Shown here in pieces: positions 50,134 through 60,878 of a stretch of DNA of 64,000 bases (positions are counted from its first letter, which is position 1; the number at the start of each line of letters is the position of its first letter). The stretch covers positions 806,001 to 870,000 of the forward strand of contig OZ037896.1 of the NCBI GenBank assembly GCA_964035575.1, written 5' to 3'. This stretch comes from Rhynchopus sp. YZ270_cl-10 (taxonomy: Eukaryota > Euglenozoa > Diplonemea > Diplonemida > Diplonemidae). The notes beneath the pieces are model-generated. The model worked only from the letters and a program-made list of their open reading frames with translations. It was not told the origin of the DNA and made no database searches. Position numbers and translations under genes: made by a program.

Positions 50134-53100
50134 TTAGAATGTTCTACGCTTCTTCCTTGCGGGGCCCTGTAGTGTTAAGATATTGGATTTGCAAACCCTC
50201 GGGAGGTTTATTTTACCTTCCGATGGATCACTGTGATTGTTATTAATATTTGCATTTGGACTGCGCGATGAGAGAAGAAAAAAATGAAAAAATGGAACAA
50301 AAGAAACATACGTCCCCACCAGGGAGAGCCTCGCCTGATGCAAATTCATCGAACTGCCCAACACGCGATGTGGCCTTTGGCTTTCTGAAGGACTTCCTTG
50401 CTGCTGCAGCCTCCTTCTCATCGCGTGTCATGCCGTCACCACCGTCTCTGAACCTCTCCATGTTCTTCGCCTTACGCACGTGAGCCGGTTCGTACGCTGT
50501 CGACTTCGAGGTGATCCCAGTACCAGTCTTTTCCTTCGCTACCTCATGGAGCTTTGTCGGGTTCTTCATAATCGCAAAGGATTTTGCGACGTGGCCAAGA
50601 TGCTGTGCAAAACAATATGAATACAAAAAAAAAGGTTGGCAAAAATGAACGCCTCTTGCAGGCACCTTCGATCAACGGCAACACACGAAGAAAACTTCGC
50701 AAATAGCACTTCTCCCTCATGCTATTACCTACACAACACCACACTACACTAGGTTTTGCAACCATTTCAATCTCTTCGCCAGACGACACCCCAAAAAAAA
50801 AAAAAATAGTAAACCCCGAATTCCCCTCAATAATACATCAAGAATTCCTCTCCATTCTGCATACCAGATTGTTCAACCGGAACATTTCCTTGAGGTCCTC
50901 ATCCTTGTACGCGTTGTACCCACGCGCATAGGCTTGGAATGCAATGGCAGAGAGCCGGCGGAGCTCAAACTCCTTGGAGGTCACTTCTTCGCAATATGTG
51001 TGCAGCTCGCTTGCCATTTCGAGAAGGTGGTGCCCCTTGAACACCTTCGAGAGGTGGTACAGGATCAACTCAGGAGACATCCGCTTCAACTCCCAGTTGG
51101 TGTTGCGTCTGAGGAAGTCGACGTACGGCTCCTCATGCGGCGGCTGCACAAAGAGAACTGAGTCTCCCAGCTTGCCCGCTCTCGCAGTACGCCCGATACG
51201 ATGGGTGTATGCCTTCAAATCAAGCGCAGGGTCGTACTGAATGACATAACGCACACCGGGCATGTCAAGTCCACGAGAGGCAACGTCAGTCGCAAAGAGG
51301 ACTCCATTGTCGCAATGCTTGAAGGACTCATAAATGGAGGTGCGGTCCAGCTGGGACATATTTGCGTGAAGTTTGAAGAGGTTAGTGTTCAAGAACGAAT
51401 CCCATCCAATATCATCTAAGGCTGCTGCCTGCTCGGTGAACTCCTCTCCCAAGCCTTTTCCGCGGAGGGCACGACCGACCATTCCTTCTTCATCAGAGTC
51501 TTGCGAATCAAAGTCGACAAACCCGTCTTCATCATCATGGTCAAGATGCGCATTAGCCTCACGCTCCTTTTTCTTTTGATCTCCTTTTCTCTTTTTCGCC
51601 TCCTTCTTGCGTTCTTCCCTCTCCTCTTTTGTAGTGGATTTGTCACTACGGTATGCATGCTTATCGTTCGACCGAATCTTCAACAACGATGCCAGTCTAT
51701 AATGGAATTCCACTCCATCCGCAGAGTTCATGAAGACAATGATCTTTACACCCCCTTCTTTGGCAGGTTTCGCCGGCTTTTTTTGGTTGATAAGAACATA
51801 ATTGTCACGTCTTCCTAGATAGGGCTCTTTGTGTTCCACCGTTGATTCGGAGAGCTTCCACCTTAACAGAGTGAACAACGTTGCGAGGCGAAGTTTGGTT
51901 GGGATCGGTGCATAGTGTTGTGTGAGGGTAGGTGGTGCTTCGAAGCGTTCCTCGTGGTCGTCGTCCCCTTCTTCGCCTTCTTCTTTCTCGTCTTTGGAAG
52001 GCTCGCCAATCACAACAGGGTCGCGGAGAACATAGTGCGACACTCTCCTGATATTTTCGTCAAGCGTTGCAGACACCAAAATGGATTTTTTAGGATAGAT
52101 CTGACGATGTGTGAGCATTTCTTTGATTGTAATAATGTCCTTTTCGTATCCCATGTCCAGAAGACGATCGGCTTCGTCGAAGATGAGGTACTCGAGGTTG
52201 CGGATGTTGAAGGACTCTGTTGTGCGGAGATGGTCCAGCAGACGTCCCACAGTGGCGACAAGGAAGTGCACCCCCTGGCGCAGACGCGCCTTTTCCTTCT
52301 TGCGCTGTTCACCTCCCGTAATGCAGCCGGAGACGAGAAAGCTGATCTTCCGCAGTGTCTTCTGCAGGACCGCATAGCATTGCTCTGCAAGCTCTCTGTT
52401 GGGGGAGGGGTTGGGAGGGATGGAAAAAATCTGTAAAAAAAAAAAGATTGATTCTCTCTACATGGTTAGTACTAGAGTACGGATTGCTGTTTTTTTTTTT
52501 TTAAATCTCCGGATACTCGAACACCCCCCTTTTTTCTCATTTGACTTCCGCATCCCCGACACAGCCGAAAGCGCAGTACGGAACAGCATCCTGCAGACCA
52601 TCCGCAAGACAAAGAGGAAGATTGCCGGAACGGACGAAACGCTTGAGCCTAAGCGGAACAAGACAAAAACCTTCGTGGATAAAGAGGAGACAATGCTCTC
52701 CATCACTAATAAATAGGTGTGCACTGTTTGTCAGTCGATTGCTCTGACCTGTCCCCCGGACCAAACTTTCAACATCACGCAAAGAGAGAAATGGGCTGTA
52801 CCCAAGACCTGCGCCGTAGACGATGTGTTTTTTTTTTTTTTTCTTCTTGTCCAGGGGTGCTCATACGAGATATGACATATGATCCTGATTTTTTGTTTTT
52901 TTTTTTTTTTTTTTTACCCTCACGGTGCGGTCTGTCGTGCTTGGAGTGTGTAAATAACGGACTTACCCCCTGAGTCCGACAGTCGGACCCCCTGAGTCCG
53001 ACAGACGGACTCAGGGGTCCGTCTGTCGGACTCTGGAGTCCGACAGACGGACTCTGGAGTCCGACTGTCGGACTCTGGGGTCCGACAGTCGGACCCAAAA

Positions 53101-56100
53101 AAAAAAATTTTTTTTTTTTTGGGCCGAAAAAAAAAATTTTTTTTTTGGCCAAAAAAATTTTTTTTGGCCGAAAATCGCCTTGTACAGCCACTACAGTACA
53201 CATGGTTTTACCAAAATAGCCGTATTTTGGCTGAAAATTTGACTTGAAAATTTTTTTCATTGTTTGGTCAATCTGAGGTTTTCTTTGAATTTTTTGGGCC
53301 ATTTTATGACCTACTACACCCAATTTTTGGGGGATTTTTTTTTTCTTGGTCAAAAAATAGCGCTTGTTGCCTACTACTGGGTATAGGCTTGTTCAGAGGT
53401 GTGTATTTGGTGTACCCAGACATGGTCAAAACACATGAATTTTGCGTTTTTTTGCATTTTTAGGTTCTCGACCAACCAGGGGGCGACCAATTTGGGTACT
53501 GGGTACTGGGTACTGGGTACTGGGTACTGGGTACTGGGTACTGGGTACTGGGTACTGGGTACTGGGTACTGGGTACTGGGTACTGGGTACTGGGTACTGG
53601 GTACTGGGTACTGGGTACCAAGAGAAGGCAGCTTGACAGCAGCGAAGGCGGAGGCTACGGGGAAGACAAGGTATGTAAATGTTTAACTTTCAGTTACTTG
53701 TGTAGATGCAAACAACACACCCAGTGGTTTGCAGCATTTTATTTTCTTGTGTGCTTTCTCTTCTTTGAATCGAAAGTATGTGAACCTTATTACATCATGA
53801 TACAATGCAACGAGGCCGAAACAGCCTCACTAAGGCCTCTGAAAATAAATGTTCAGACTTGGCACTTACTTATGTTTAGGTGCGCCTCAACCACACGCTT
53901 GAATATATTTAATTTGCCACACCTCAGATAGATTTTCCAGATATGCCTATGTTCAGGTGTTCCAGGCCTCGTCACAAATAGACAAAAAAACAAAAGCCAA
54001 AACAACAGAGAGAGAGCCAACAATTTTTTATCTCACTTGTGTAATAATGTTTAGCCGCGTTTTCGAAATTCCTTCCTGGAGATTACACAAAATACAGTAG
54101 ACATTATCTCCGCACACAAAGAACAAAACAAAACCCATGCCGAGAGTAGGCGCAAAAGCAATGTGGAGGAGATCTGCGCATGCAACCAAAAGGGTTGCAG
54201 TCATAGGACTTCGAGGAACTGTTCACCATACCCAACCTTGACGCCCCGTACTAGGTGGTCATACATCATTTGTCAAATATACTGTAGGAATTTCGAAAAC
54301 GCAGCACAACATTATTGCCCGTGAGATAATAACTATTTATTCGAGTGAAATAAGAACTATTTTATTTCACGCGCCACTAAAAAGGTGCCCGAGTGCGTTA
54401 TTTCCCGAGCGAAGCGAGGGGAATAAGAGTGAGAGTCACGAGGGTGCCTTTTTAGTGGCAAGTGCAAGAAAATGTTCTTATTTCACTCAATATGTAATTT
54501 TATTCCACAAGTGAAAAACGTATTTATAGGTGTAAACAGTGGAACGTTGAGCCCACGCTCCACCCCTCACACCACCACACTTCAAATTACAGATTATTTA
54601 TTGCCTCTTACACACATGCCTAAACCCACGCGCAAGTTTGCGGAGATGGAGGATGCATATGACAACTTGTTCGACGACATGAACAGTGGTGTGCAGTACA
54701 GGAAAACATGGGACGATTTCCTCCGTTTCAACAGACTTTCAGGAGCGAACGAGCCCAGGGAAGAACACGTCGTGTCCTTCAGATCACTCCGTGATCTTTT
54801 ATTTCACTCCCCCACCCAATCCTTCACGATTTGCGTGAAATAAAACGTGAAATAAAACGAATCTTATTTCACTCACTTTTTCACCTGTTTACGTTTTTCA
54901 CGCGTGGTATAAAATTACGTATCGAAAACTAAAGTGAACATTATTTAACTGATGGGTGATTCACAAACTGGAATACGTGATACCCACTCGCTATCGCTCG
55001 TGACATCACTTTTATGATTACACTCACTTCACTCATGAAATCAAAATGCTGAACTCCACTCGCTTCGTGAAGTTGAGCCCCAGTTTGAGTCACCCACCAC
55101 CTCGTGAAATAATGTTCACTTTATTTCATGAGATAATAATTATCTAACTCAGTGAAATAAAACTCGTGTAATTTTGCAGATTATATGCCCTTTGTGTCAC
55201 TCAATTGTAACCGAGAATGTAAGGCAGTGAGTATTTGATCTGCCCTTTATGTCGCGAAATACTATGTTTGGTGTTTTGACGTCTTCCAAGCAGATGGATA
55301 TTCCCTCACTTGCACGCAATCTACCGAGGAACCGACTGCCTTTCTCAAAAGCCAGTACATGTCGGGGTGTCGAGGTCCGTGTCAATACAAAGCGGACCAA
55401 GTCGCTCGAGGTTTGAAAACCGCAAGAACTCGTCCCATTTCTTCTTGTACACCTCCTTGCTTCTCATACCCGCTGAGACTTGGTATCCGTAAGTGTCATA
55501 CATCCTGTCCTTCTTCGTTTTGGCAGTGTTTGAGGGGAGTGATGAAAAAGTTCTTTTTTTTACTGAGTGATTTTTTTAACCAAAAGAAAACCGACGCAGG
55601 AGCTTTTCTGGAACTGTTTTATTCTCCCCACCCCAACAACATCACATTTCAGAAAAACATTGTTTTTTCGTTTTTGTTCACTTTCTTTTCTTCTCCCTCA
55701 CACCTGTTTGCTGTGAATTAAATTTTTTCGTTTCGGCCTGGTCGCAAACGCGAGTTTTCCTGGAAGCGCAGGAAAAATGACTGGGGAGTGTTGGTGGCTC
55801 CGTGACGCCACAGAGCCGGCACACTCGTTGAGTGCCTCACAAAACCTCAAATTTATTCCGCTTTGATTTCATTTATTGTCTTCACGCTTTATCGTTGTTG
55901 TTGGGTTGGGAAATAATATTTCATTCTCCCATACATTCTCGGTTACAATTGAGTGACAAAGGGCACATTATCACCCACCTTTGTGGGAATTCACAAATAC
56001 ACGAGTTTTATCCCCTTTTTTTACCACATTAACCTCACCTTTCCCGATAACTGCGTTTCTACACCATACATTTCATTCATTAATCACACTCCACATTTAC

Positions 56101-59100
56101 ACTCATCACAGGATCGTGAAATCTGAACTGCATCTGCGATTGTGATGAGAAGCCTCGCCGCGTCTCCGACATTCAGCAACTCAAAATCCAAAGAGTATCA
56201 CCCGCATCAATCCATTCTGAGTTTGCGGACTAAGATCTGGGGTGGAAGGGGGATGGGTACACTTTGTCAGTCACTGCTATTGCCATTTAACCCAGGGAGC
56301 ATAGCTAGTGCAAGAAATTCGACTTTGGAAACCTTCCGGAAAGTCTGTCCTCTGCTTGCGGAGGACGAGGCACAAGAAAATATTGCGTTCCCCCAGAAAA
56401 CCAGTGCACATTTCACACTCCTTGTGGGTGGTCTTGTTGCCTTTTTGTCACAGTAATTTTGGCCCAGGCATGCTCTTGAAGCATGACAATTTAGTGTGTA
56501 TGGGGCAGGGTGTTGTTTTGTTCTGAATTCTCTTTGTTATAACATCTAAGTCAATCGCGGGTGGTGGTTTGTGTAGCGTGAGGCACTCTTTTTAACAAAC
56601 TTCCTGCGGCTGCTAAAGCGTTATTTCTTCGGATTTAACAACGTACAGCGTAACATAGTGGATTCGCCTGGTCGACACAACCTTTGATAGATATGGGATA
56701 ACCAACCCCCTTCGACCCCTCGTGGGTTCACTAAACAAGCCCTCGTGGTAGTTAAACGCGATTGACATTTACATTCCTAGAGATGAAAGAAAAAGACAAC
56801 ACTTCTGTACCCGCGCATCAAAATTGTGGAAAACTTTGCACCCCAAACACCCTCAACAACGCCCGCCAAAAGGCGCCCCTTGTTGCTGGGAGTTGGTTCT
56901 CATGTTTGATACCTGCACAGCGGGCATTCCTCTGAGTCCAACGCATGTTTGGCCTGTCTGCGGCGTTGTACTTCAGGTGCACGAAGACAGGGTCTGGTGG
57001 TAAATTTTGCGTAGTGTCGCATTCCCTCATGTGTGGGTCACTCACACTTGGCGGTCATGTGCCACTGCGTGGGTCTGGGAATTTGGGCACCTGGGTACAG
57101 GAAATTTGTTGTGGAAGACATCAACCACCATGCATTGAGGAGGGTAAGACAGTGTTCGCAGTTTCTACCTGATAGCATTACAACATTTAACTTCTCCACG
57201 GGGGTCTTGGGCCGTTCACTCGGTTCTACCTTGACTACCGGAAGATATTCTTGAGGCCTTTCTGGTCTCTAGAATATCCGGTCTTCCCGAACGGAGGCAC
57301 ACTTTGTGTGTTACTACGACCTGGCAATTTCCAGCAGTAGGTTAAGTAATCTTTCTTGTAAATTGTTGGATCATTATCTCCTCAGTGCATGAATGCCCCA
57401 CGTGACTGGACACTTTTGTGTTTGTCATGTGGAGCTGTGGTTGCTCTTTCACGACTTTTTTCCTGTTCCTGGGTACCTGTTCCTGGACCTGGACCTGGGT
57501 ACCTGGGTACCTGGGTACCTGGGTACCTGGGTACCTGGGTACCTGGGTACCTGGGTACCTGGGTACCTGGGTACCTGGGCACCTGGGCACCTGGGCACCT
57601 GGGTGTGCCTGTCGGACCCCAGGGTCCGGCAGTCGGACTCAGGGGTCCGACTGTGAGTCCGACAGTCGGACCCCTGAGTCCGACTGTCGGACTCAGGGGG
57701 TCCGACTGTCGGACCCCCTCGGACTCCGACAAAAGGGTCCGACATTTCCAGGACAGACTGCACCGTGCTTGTTTACTGGGGGGGGGGCTAATACAAGAGG
57801 TACTGCTAATACAAGAGGTATGCCTAATACAAGAGGTACTTTGAAATCGGGATTTTCACGATTTTTTACCGGCTAATACAAGAGGTACTTTATTCTTTCC
57901 TTTATTTGACTTGATCACTTTTTTTCAAAAAAATAAATCGATGGTGTCAAATGAAAGGTTTGCTCAAAATCTTTCAATTGCGGCCAGGTACGATCAAAAA
58001 GTTGAAAATTTTCCCGTGTTACTGGTTGGCGAGAGTAAAAATCCAGAAAAAAAATTAGCAAAAATCCAGGAAAAAAAAGCTAATACAAGAGGTACCTCTT
58101 GTATTAGACTTCCACCTAAAAAAAATTTTTTTAGGCGTAAATTCTTACGCCTAATAGAAGAGGTACCTCTTGTATTAGCCCCCCCCCCCAGTAAGAGTAT
58201 GGGTTCATATTTTGTGAAAATTTAAGTCACTAAAATTTTGTCCATTTTTTCGAAATGACCCCACCGCTTTCTGGAAAAGATTCAGAAATGCCAAAAACCG
58301 ATGTTTTGGGTCACGAATCCCGCACCCCGACTACCGTAGATTTTTGACGATTTTGCTCGGTACGTTTTTCCTTACTAAAACCAGAGAATCTCATATTTCA
58401 CAGTAAGGGTACTTCAGAGTGTTTTTGCACACACATATGACCCCACCGTGGAGAGCAATCGGCTCGCACAATCAAAAGAAAGCAGAGAAAAGGGAAAAAG
58501 AAAAAAGACAAAAGTTGGGTACCGTGCGCCTGCGGCGCTACTGTGTTCCCACTCAAAACACCACAATTTCATCTGAAGTTGGGTTTTCAAACCTGAAAAT
58601 GACCCTTGTTTACGAGTATGGGTTCATATTTTGAAAAAAATTAAGTCAATAAAATTTTGTCCATTTTTCCAAAATGACCCCATCACTTTCTGCGATCGCA
58701 CCGAATCGGACGATGCGATCGACAAAAACGCCCAAAAATGCACCCCATACCCCCTTTTTTTCACCACCAAAAATTTTTTTCCACCAGGTTTTTTTTTTTT
58801 TTGGATCATATCCAGAGATGGAGATAGATTTGGGATTTTCAAAAAAGACCCGGTTTGACCCGGTCTGAGCTTTTTGGGGTCAAAAAAATTTTTTCGCGCT
58901 GCGCGCGAAATGACACTGGCACATGCGACCTGGTTGTTACACTTCTTTGGCGGGGAACTTGCGCAACAGCGTTTGTGCCTTGATGAAGGGGAGTAGGGTC
59001 CATGCTCCCCCTTTGTGCAGCACACCGAACTTCGCGCACTCGGCAAAAATGGATTTCTCGGCGGTCATGCCCCAAAGGTTCCTGGCGAAGCCACGGTACG

Positions 59101-60577
59101 CAACATTTCAAAAAAAATTGCGCTTAAAATTGTACATTTTGGGGTGGGTTGTAAGCTTGCGCCGCAGGCGCACGGTACGCTACTTTTATTATTTCGCCAT
59201 GCTGCATGCTTCCTTTTGCTTCGGCGTTTGACTAATTGAATCGCGTTCTGGCTGTGACGGGGTCACTTTGTTCATGAGGCCATTTCTGGTCACTCTCAGA
59301 GGCTCGTGCGAGGTACCAAAAAAAATCGATTTTCTCCCAAAATTGGCAAATCCCATTTTTTTTTTTTTTTCCAAACCGGGTTTTTCGCCAAAATCCCATT
59401 TTTTTTTTTTGACCCGGTTTTGAAACCGGGTCAGTAGACGCACCTCCACCCCTGATCATATCTCATATCTGAAAACCGTCATATCTCGAATTCGAGATAT
59501 GACTTATGACCCCGCCAAACCCCTGTTTTATGAGCACCCCTGCTTCTTGTCCTTTTTTCTGGTGAGAGATGAGTAGGTGGAAGAGGGCCGCGGTGTGGAG
59601 CCATGGACGAAGGCGGCAGCAGTATGAGCGGCAGAACGTTGCCCAGCTGCAGTAACAGCAGTATGGGGTGTAGGTATACCAACAGCTACTGCAGGGTCTG
59701 GGTGTTCCACACCTGCCCTGACGGCAGCAACTCCATGAAGGAATGGGAGAAACGGGTGACTGCGCGTTCGAAGAACGGTGCTAACGTTTCGGTGACGTAC
59801 GTACGTCACAGCGATGAAGAGAACCTCTCCCTGATGGAGGTGCAGACCCCCCTTGAACCAACGTTCAACACCATACGACTCTGCGTAGAGACGGATTGAC
59901 ATGCGTGAAGGAAGAGAGTGTCTTTGACGAATCAGACGAGGACGAGCCAGTAGTTGCTTCTTCTGCACGCACCTCCTTGTCACAAACGGTCCCTACTGCA
60001 CAGCGCGAAGAACTCATTTTTTTGTCAAAAGATAACCAATATTTGATGCAGACTCCGATCCCCCGATGACATTGCAAAAAAAAAAAACCCCCCAAAAAGC
60101 ATACCTGGTTGGCACCATGACAATCGCAATAGCACCATGCTCACGTGTAATACGGGTTTGCTCCGTAAAGTTGAGGATCCTCTGGATCAGGGGGAACATG
60201 TAGGCAATGGTCTTTCCACTTCCGGTGGAGGATCTGATGAGGATGTCGCGTGAGTCGTCTGCCATGATCGGGTCGTAGGACTGGTGCTGCACAAGCGTGA
60301 GCTTTGTGAAACCCTGCAGGAGGAGACCCTCCTTCAGGCGAGGGTTGCATTCGAGCGCCTCCACGCCACTGCCCTCCTCGTAGAAGATGCTTGCGGGTGG
60401 CGCCTTCTTCTGGTCTCCCGCATCGTTGCCAGACGACGTCGCCTCCTGTCCTGCAAGCGCAACACCCGAGTTTGCCTGCTTATCCTCCGGAACCCACTCC
60501 TTCGTCCCCGCAAACGAAAACTCCCTACTACTAAACCCCTTAAACTTCTGACTCATATTTCCTTTAAACTTCTTCAT
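50134..60577 (-). CDS. DEAD-box RNA helicase, DDX31/Dbp7 type (spliced, giant first intron)
   Basis: Four exons, 60577-60105, 52395-50865, 50602-50312 and 50166-50134, sum to 2328 nt in frame and encode 775 residues. All motifs are present: Q motif (GFTKLTLVQHQSY), SSTGSGKT (116-123), VPTREL (Arg codon split by intron 1), DEAD in IFDEADRLLDMG, SATL, FMNSAD, FATDVASRGLDMPG and HRIGRTARAG. A charged insert lies between SAT and the second RecA domain. After motif VI come NNLHLGHVAKSFA and a tail ending RKKRRTF. LHLGHVAKSF is characteristic of DDX31/Dbp7, nucleolar helicases of large-subunit ribosome assembly. Donors are GTATGC, GTATGC and GTATGT; acceptors AACAG, CACAG and CTACAG. Introns are 7709, 262 and 145 nt. 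The first is mostly a nest of transposons. Confidence 0.9.
52532..52716 (+). other. Coding-like plus-strand scrap inside helicase intron 1
   Basis: The plus strand reads DFRIPDTAESAVRNSILQTI, then RKTKRKIAGTDETLEP and a Lys/Thr-rich stretch, ending in TAG. It is hydrophilic with a helix-like start and could be a C-terminal exon. With the hAT-like insertion (52852-59542) removed, it would lie about 135 bp from coding-like sequence at 59560-60010. A nested antisense gene is possible; a transposon scrap is equally possible. No family recognised. Confidence 0.3.
52968..53096. repeat. Cluster of GTCCGACAGTCGGAC palindromes (left)
   Basis: About eight overlapping palindromes of the form GTCCGAC-(A/T)-GTCGGAC, with GACTC(T/A)GGAGTCC-type spacers. 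A matching cluster lies at 57606-57735, also with about eight. Both stand just inside the inverted ends of the inner element. Confidence 0.85.
53494..53618 (+). repeat. GGGTACT minisatellite
   Basis: About 18 perfect tandem copies of the heptamer GGGTACT. Open frames across it (repeating GTGYWVL) are artefacts of the repeat. Confidence 0.95.
54373..54458. repeat. Imperfect hairpin with CACTAAAAAGG ends, and GTGAAATAA-rich surroundings
   Basis: CACTAAAAAGGTGCCCGAG on the left mirrors CTCGTGACTCTC...GGTGCCTTTTTAGTG on the right. Between 54300 and 55200 the word GTGAAATAA (or complement) recurs many times. A pair CAGATCA (54780) and TGATCTG (55236) may mark a 460 bp insertion into the recombinase-like segment. 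Confidence 0.55.
56822..57095 (-). repeat. 240-270 bp repeat, inverted copy of 29403-29640
   Basis: Shares GTGGAAAACTTTGCACCCC, GGCGCCCCTTGTTG, GTTGGTTCTCATGTTTGATA and TGCACGAAGACAGGGT with the complement of 29403-29640. In both places it sits inside a larger transposon. Its product, if any, is unknown; short frames across it read TQRNA(R/C)CAGIKHENQLP on one strand. Confidence 0.75.
57487..57600 (+). repeat. GGGTACCT minisatellite
   Basis: About eleven copies of the octamer GGGTACCT followed by three GGGCACCT variants. It differs from the GGGTACT array at 53494 by one base in length and stands in mirror position in the inner element. Confidence 0.95.
57774..58193. mobile_element. 420 bp MITE with TACTGGGG...GCTAATACAAGAGGTAC ends
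   Basis: The left end reads TA, CTGGGGGGGGGG, then CTAATACAAGAGGTAC; the right end is its complement followed by TA. CTAATACAAGAGGTAC recurs several times in both orientations inside. No coding capacity. TA on each side suggests a Tc1/mariner-type target. It begins seven bases after the inner 4.85 kb element ends. Confidence 0.8.
58195..58640 (-). repeat. Satellite unit, inverted relative of 23160-24110
   Basis: Carries the same words in opposite orientation: TATGGGTTCATATTTTGTGA, TAAGTCACTAAAATTTTGTCC, ATGACCCCACCG, GTACCGTGCGCCTGCGGCGC and TTTCATCTGAAGTTGGGTTT. Start and end of the unit repeat (TATGGGTTCATATTTTG at 58198 and 58619), so about one and a bit units are present. Confidence 0.8.
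58880..59275 (-). mobile_element. hAT-family scrap near the right end of the outer element
   Basis: The minus strand reads YRGFARNLWGMTAEKSIFAE and, further on, LLPFIKAQTLLRKFPAKEV then a stop. The flank GCGAAGCCACGGTACGCAAC (59091) and the GCGCCGCAGGCGCACGGTAC module (59158) match those beside the hAT fragment at 7861-8340. It is probably a residual coding piece of the same family, without a complete domain. Confidence 0.45.
59560..60010. other. Coding-like sequence in helicase intron 1, strand unclear
   Basis: Both strands keep long open frames: plus MDEGGSSMSGRTLPSCSNSS onwards to 59899, then VKEESVFDESDEDEPVVASS in another frame; minus a Pro/Ala/Thr-rich frame. Composition is like coding DNA rather than the surrounding repeats. 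No domain recognised. It may belong with the plus-strand scrap at 52532-52716. Confidence 0.3.
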
Positions 60578-60878
60578 TTTTCTTTTGCTTTTTTGTGTAC
60601 CCTAAGAAGGGGGAGGGGAGGAGGGGGCAAGATGGGGTTGAGTGAAGTGTGGAGGAGACAGAAGTGAATAAAAGAGAAGAAGAAGAAAAAATGTCGCTTT
60701 TTTGGTGGAGTTACCCAGGCAAGGTGCAAGAAAAGGAAAAAGCAAAATTAAAAGAGAAGGTTGAAAGTGCAAATTAAATTGCTCCTTTCTTTCTTCCTCC
60801 ACACGAAGTGTGTTTAGAAACCAGACAAAAAGAAAGCCAACATTTGACTTGTTAACGACTTATCCATCTGAAATGTGT

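Larger units (their letters stand above)
52921..57767. mobile_element. Inner 4.85 kb element with inverted ends, possible tyrosine-recombinase fossil
   Basis: Both ends begin CACGGTGC(G/A)GTCTGTC in inverted orientation. Moving inward, each end has a cluster of GTCCGACAGTCGGAC-type palindromes (52968-53096; 57606-57735) and then a GGGTAC minisatellite (53494-53618; 57487-57600), so the two ends mirror each other. The middle holds two separated segments that resemble tyrosine recombinase parts: a core-binding-like stretch (about 54617-54780; KTWDDFLRFNRLSG) and a catalytic-arm-like stretch (about 56141-56195; RRVSDIQQLK). Coding potential is interrupted several times, so it is a fossil. Crypton-like or DIRS-like origin cannot be separated. 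No clear target duplication at the outer ends. Confidence 0.45.
52852..59542. mobile_element. hAT-like DNA transposon (6.7 kb, nested insertions) in the helicase intron
   Basis: The two ends are a 14 bp perfect inverted repeat, CAGGGGTGCTCATA at 52852-52865 and its complement ending at 59542. The same 9 bp, CTTCTTGTC, stands directly outside both ends (52843-52851 and 59543-59551). CAGGGGT-type termini and an 8 bp target duplication are typical of hAT elements; the ninth base may match by chance. Subterminal CGAGATATGAC words occur at both ends. Near the right end, 59085-59185 shares sequence with the flank of the hAT transposase fragment at 7861-8340. The interior has been invaded by other elements. 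Without the insertion the intron would be about 1.0 kb. Confidence 0.8.

Noticed and set aside
52900-53620. GGGTACT array as an internal telomere-like tract
   Set aside because: The unit does not match known telomere repeats (TTAGGG-type), and a mirror array with a different unit length lies at the other end of the same element, so a transposon terminus explains it better.
53399-53686. Plus-strand frames with repeating GTGYWVL
   Set aside because: They are translations of the GGGTACT minisatellite.
57342-57876. Frames with repeating VPRYPGTQ or GYLGTW
   Set aside because: They are translations of the GGGTACCT minisatellite and adjacent palindromes.
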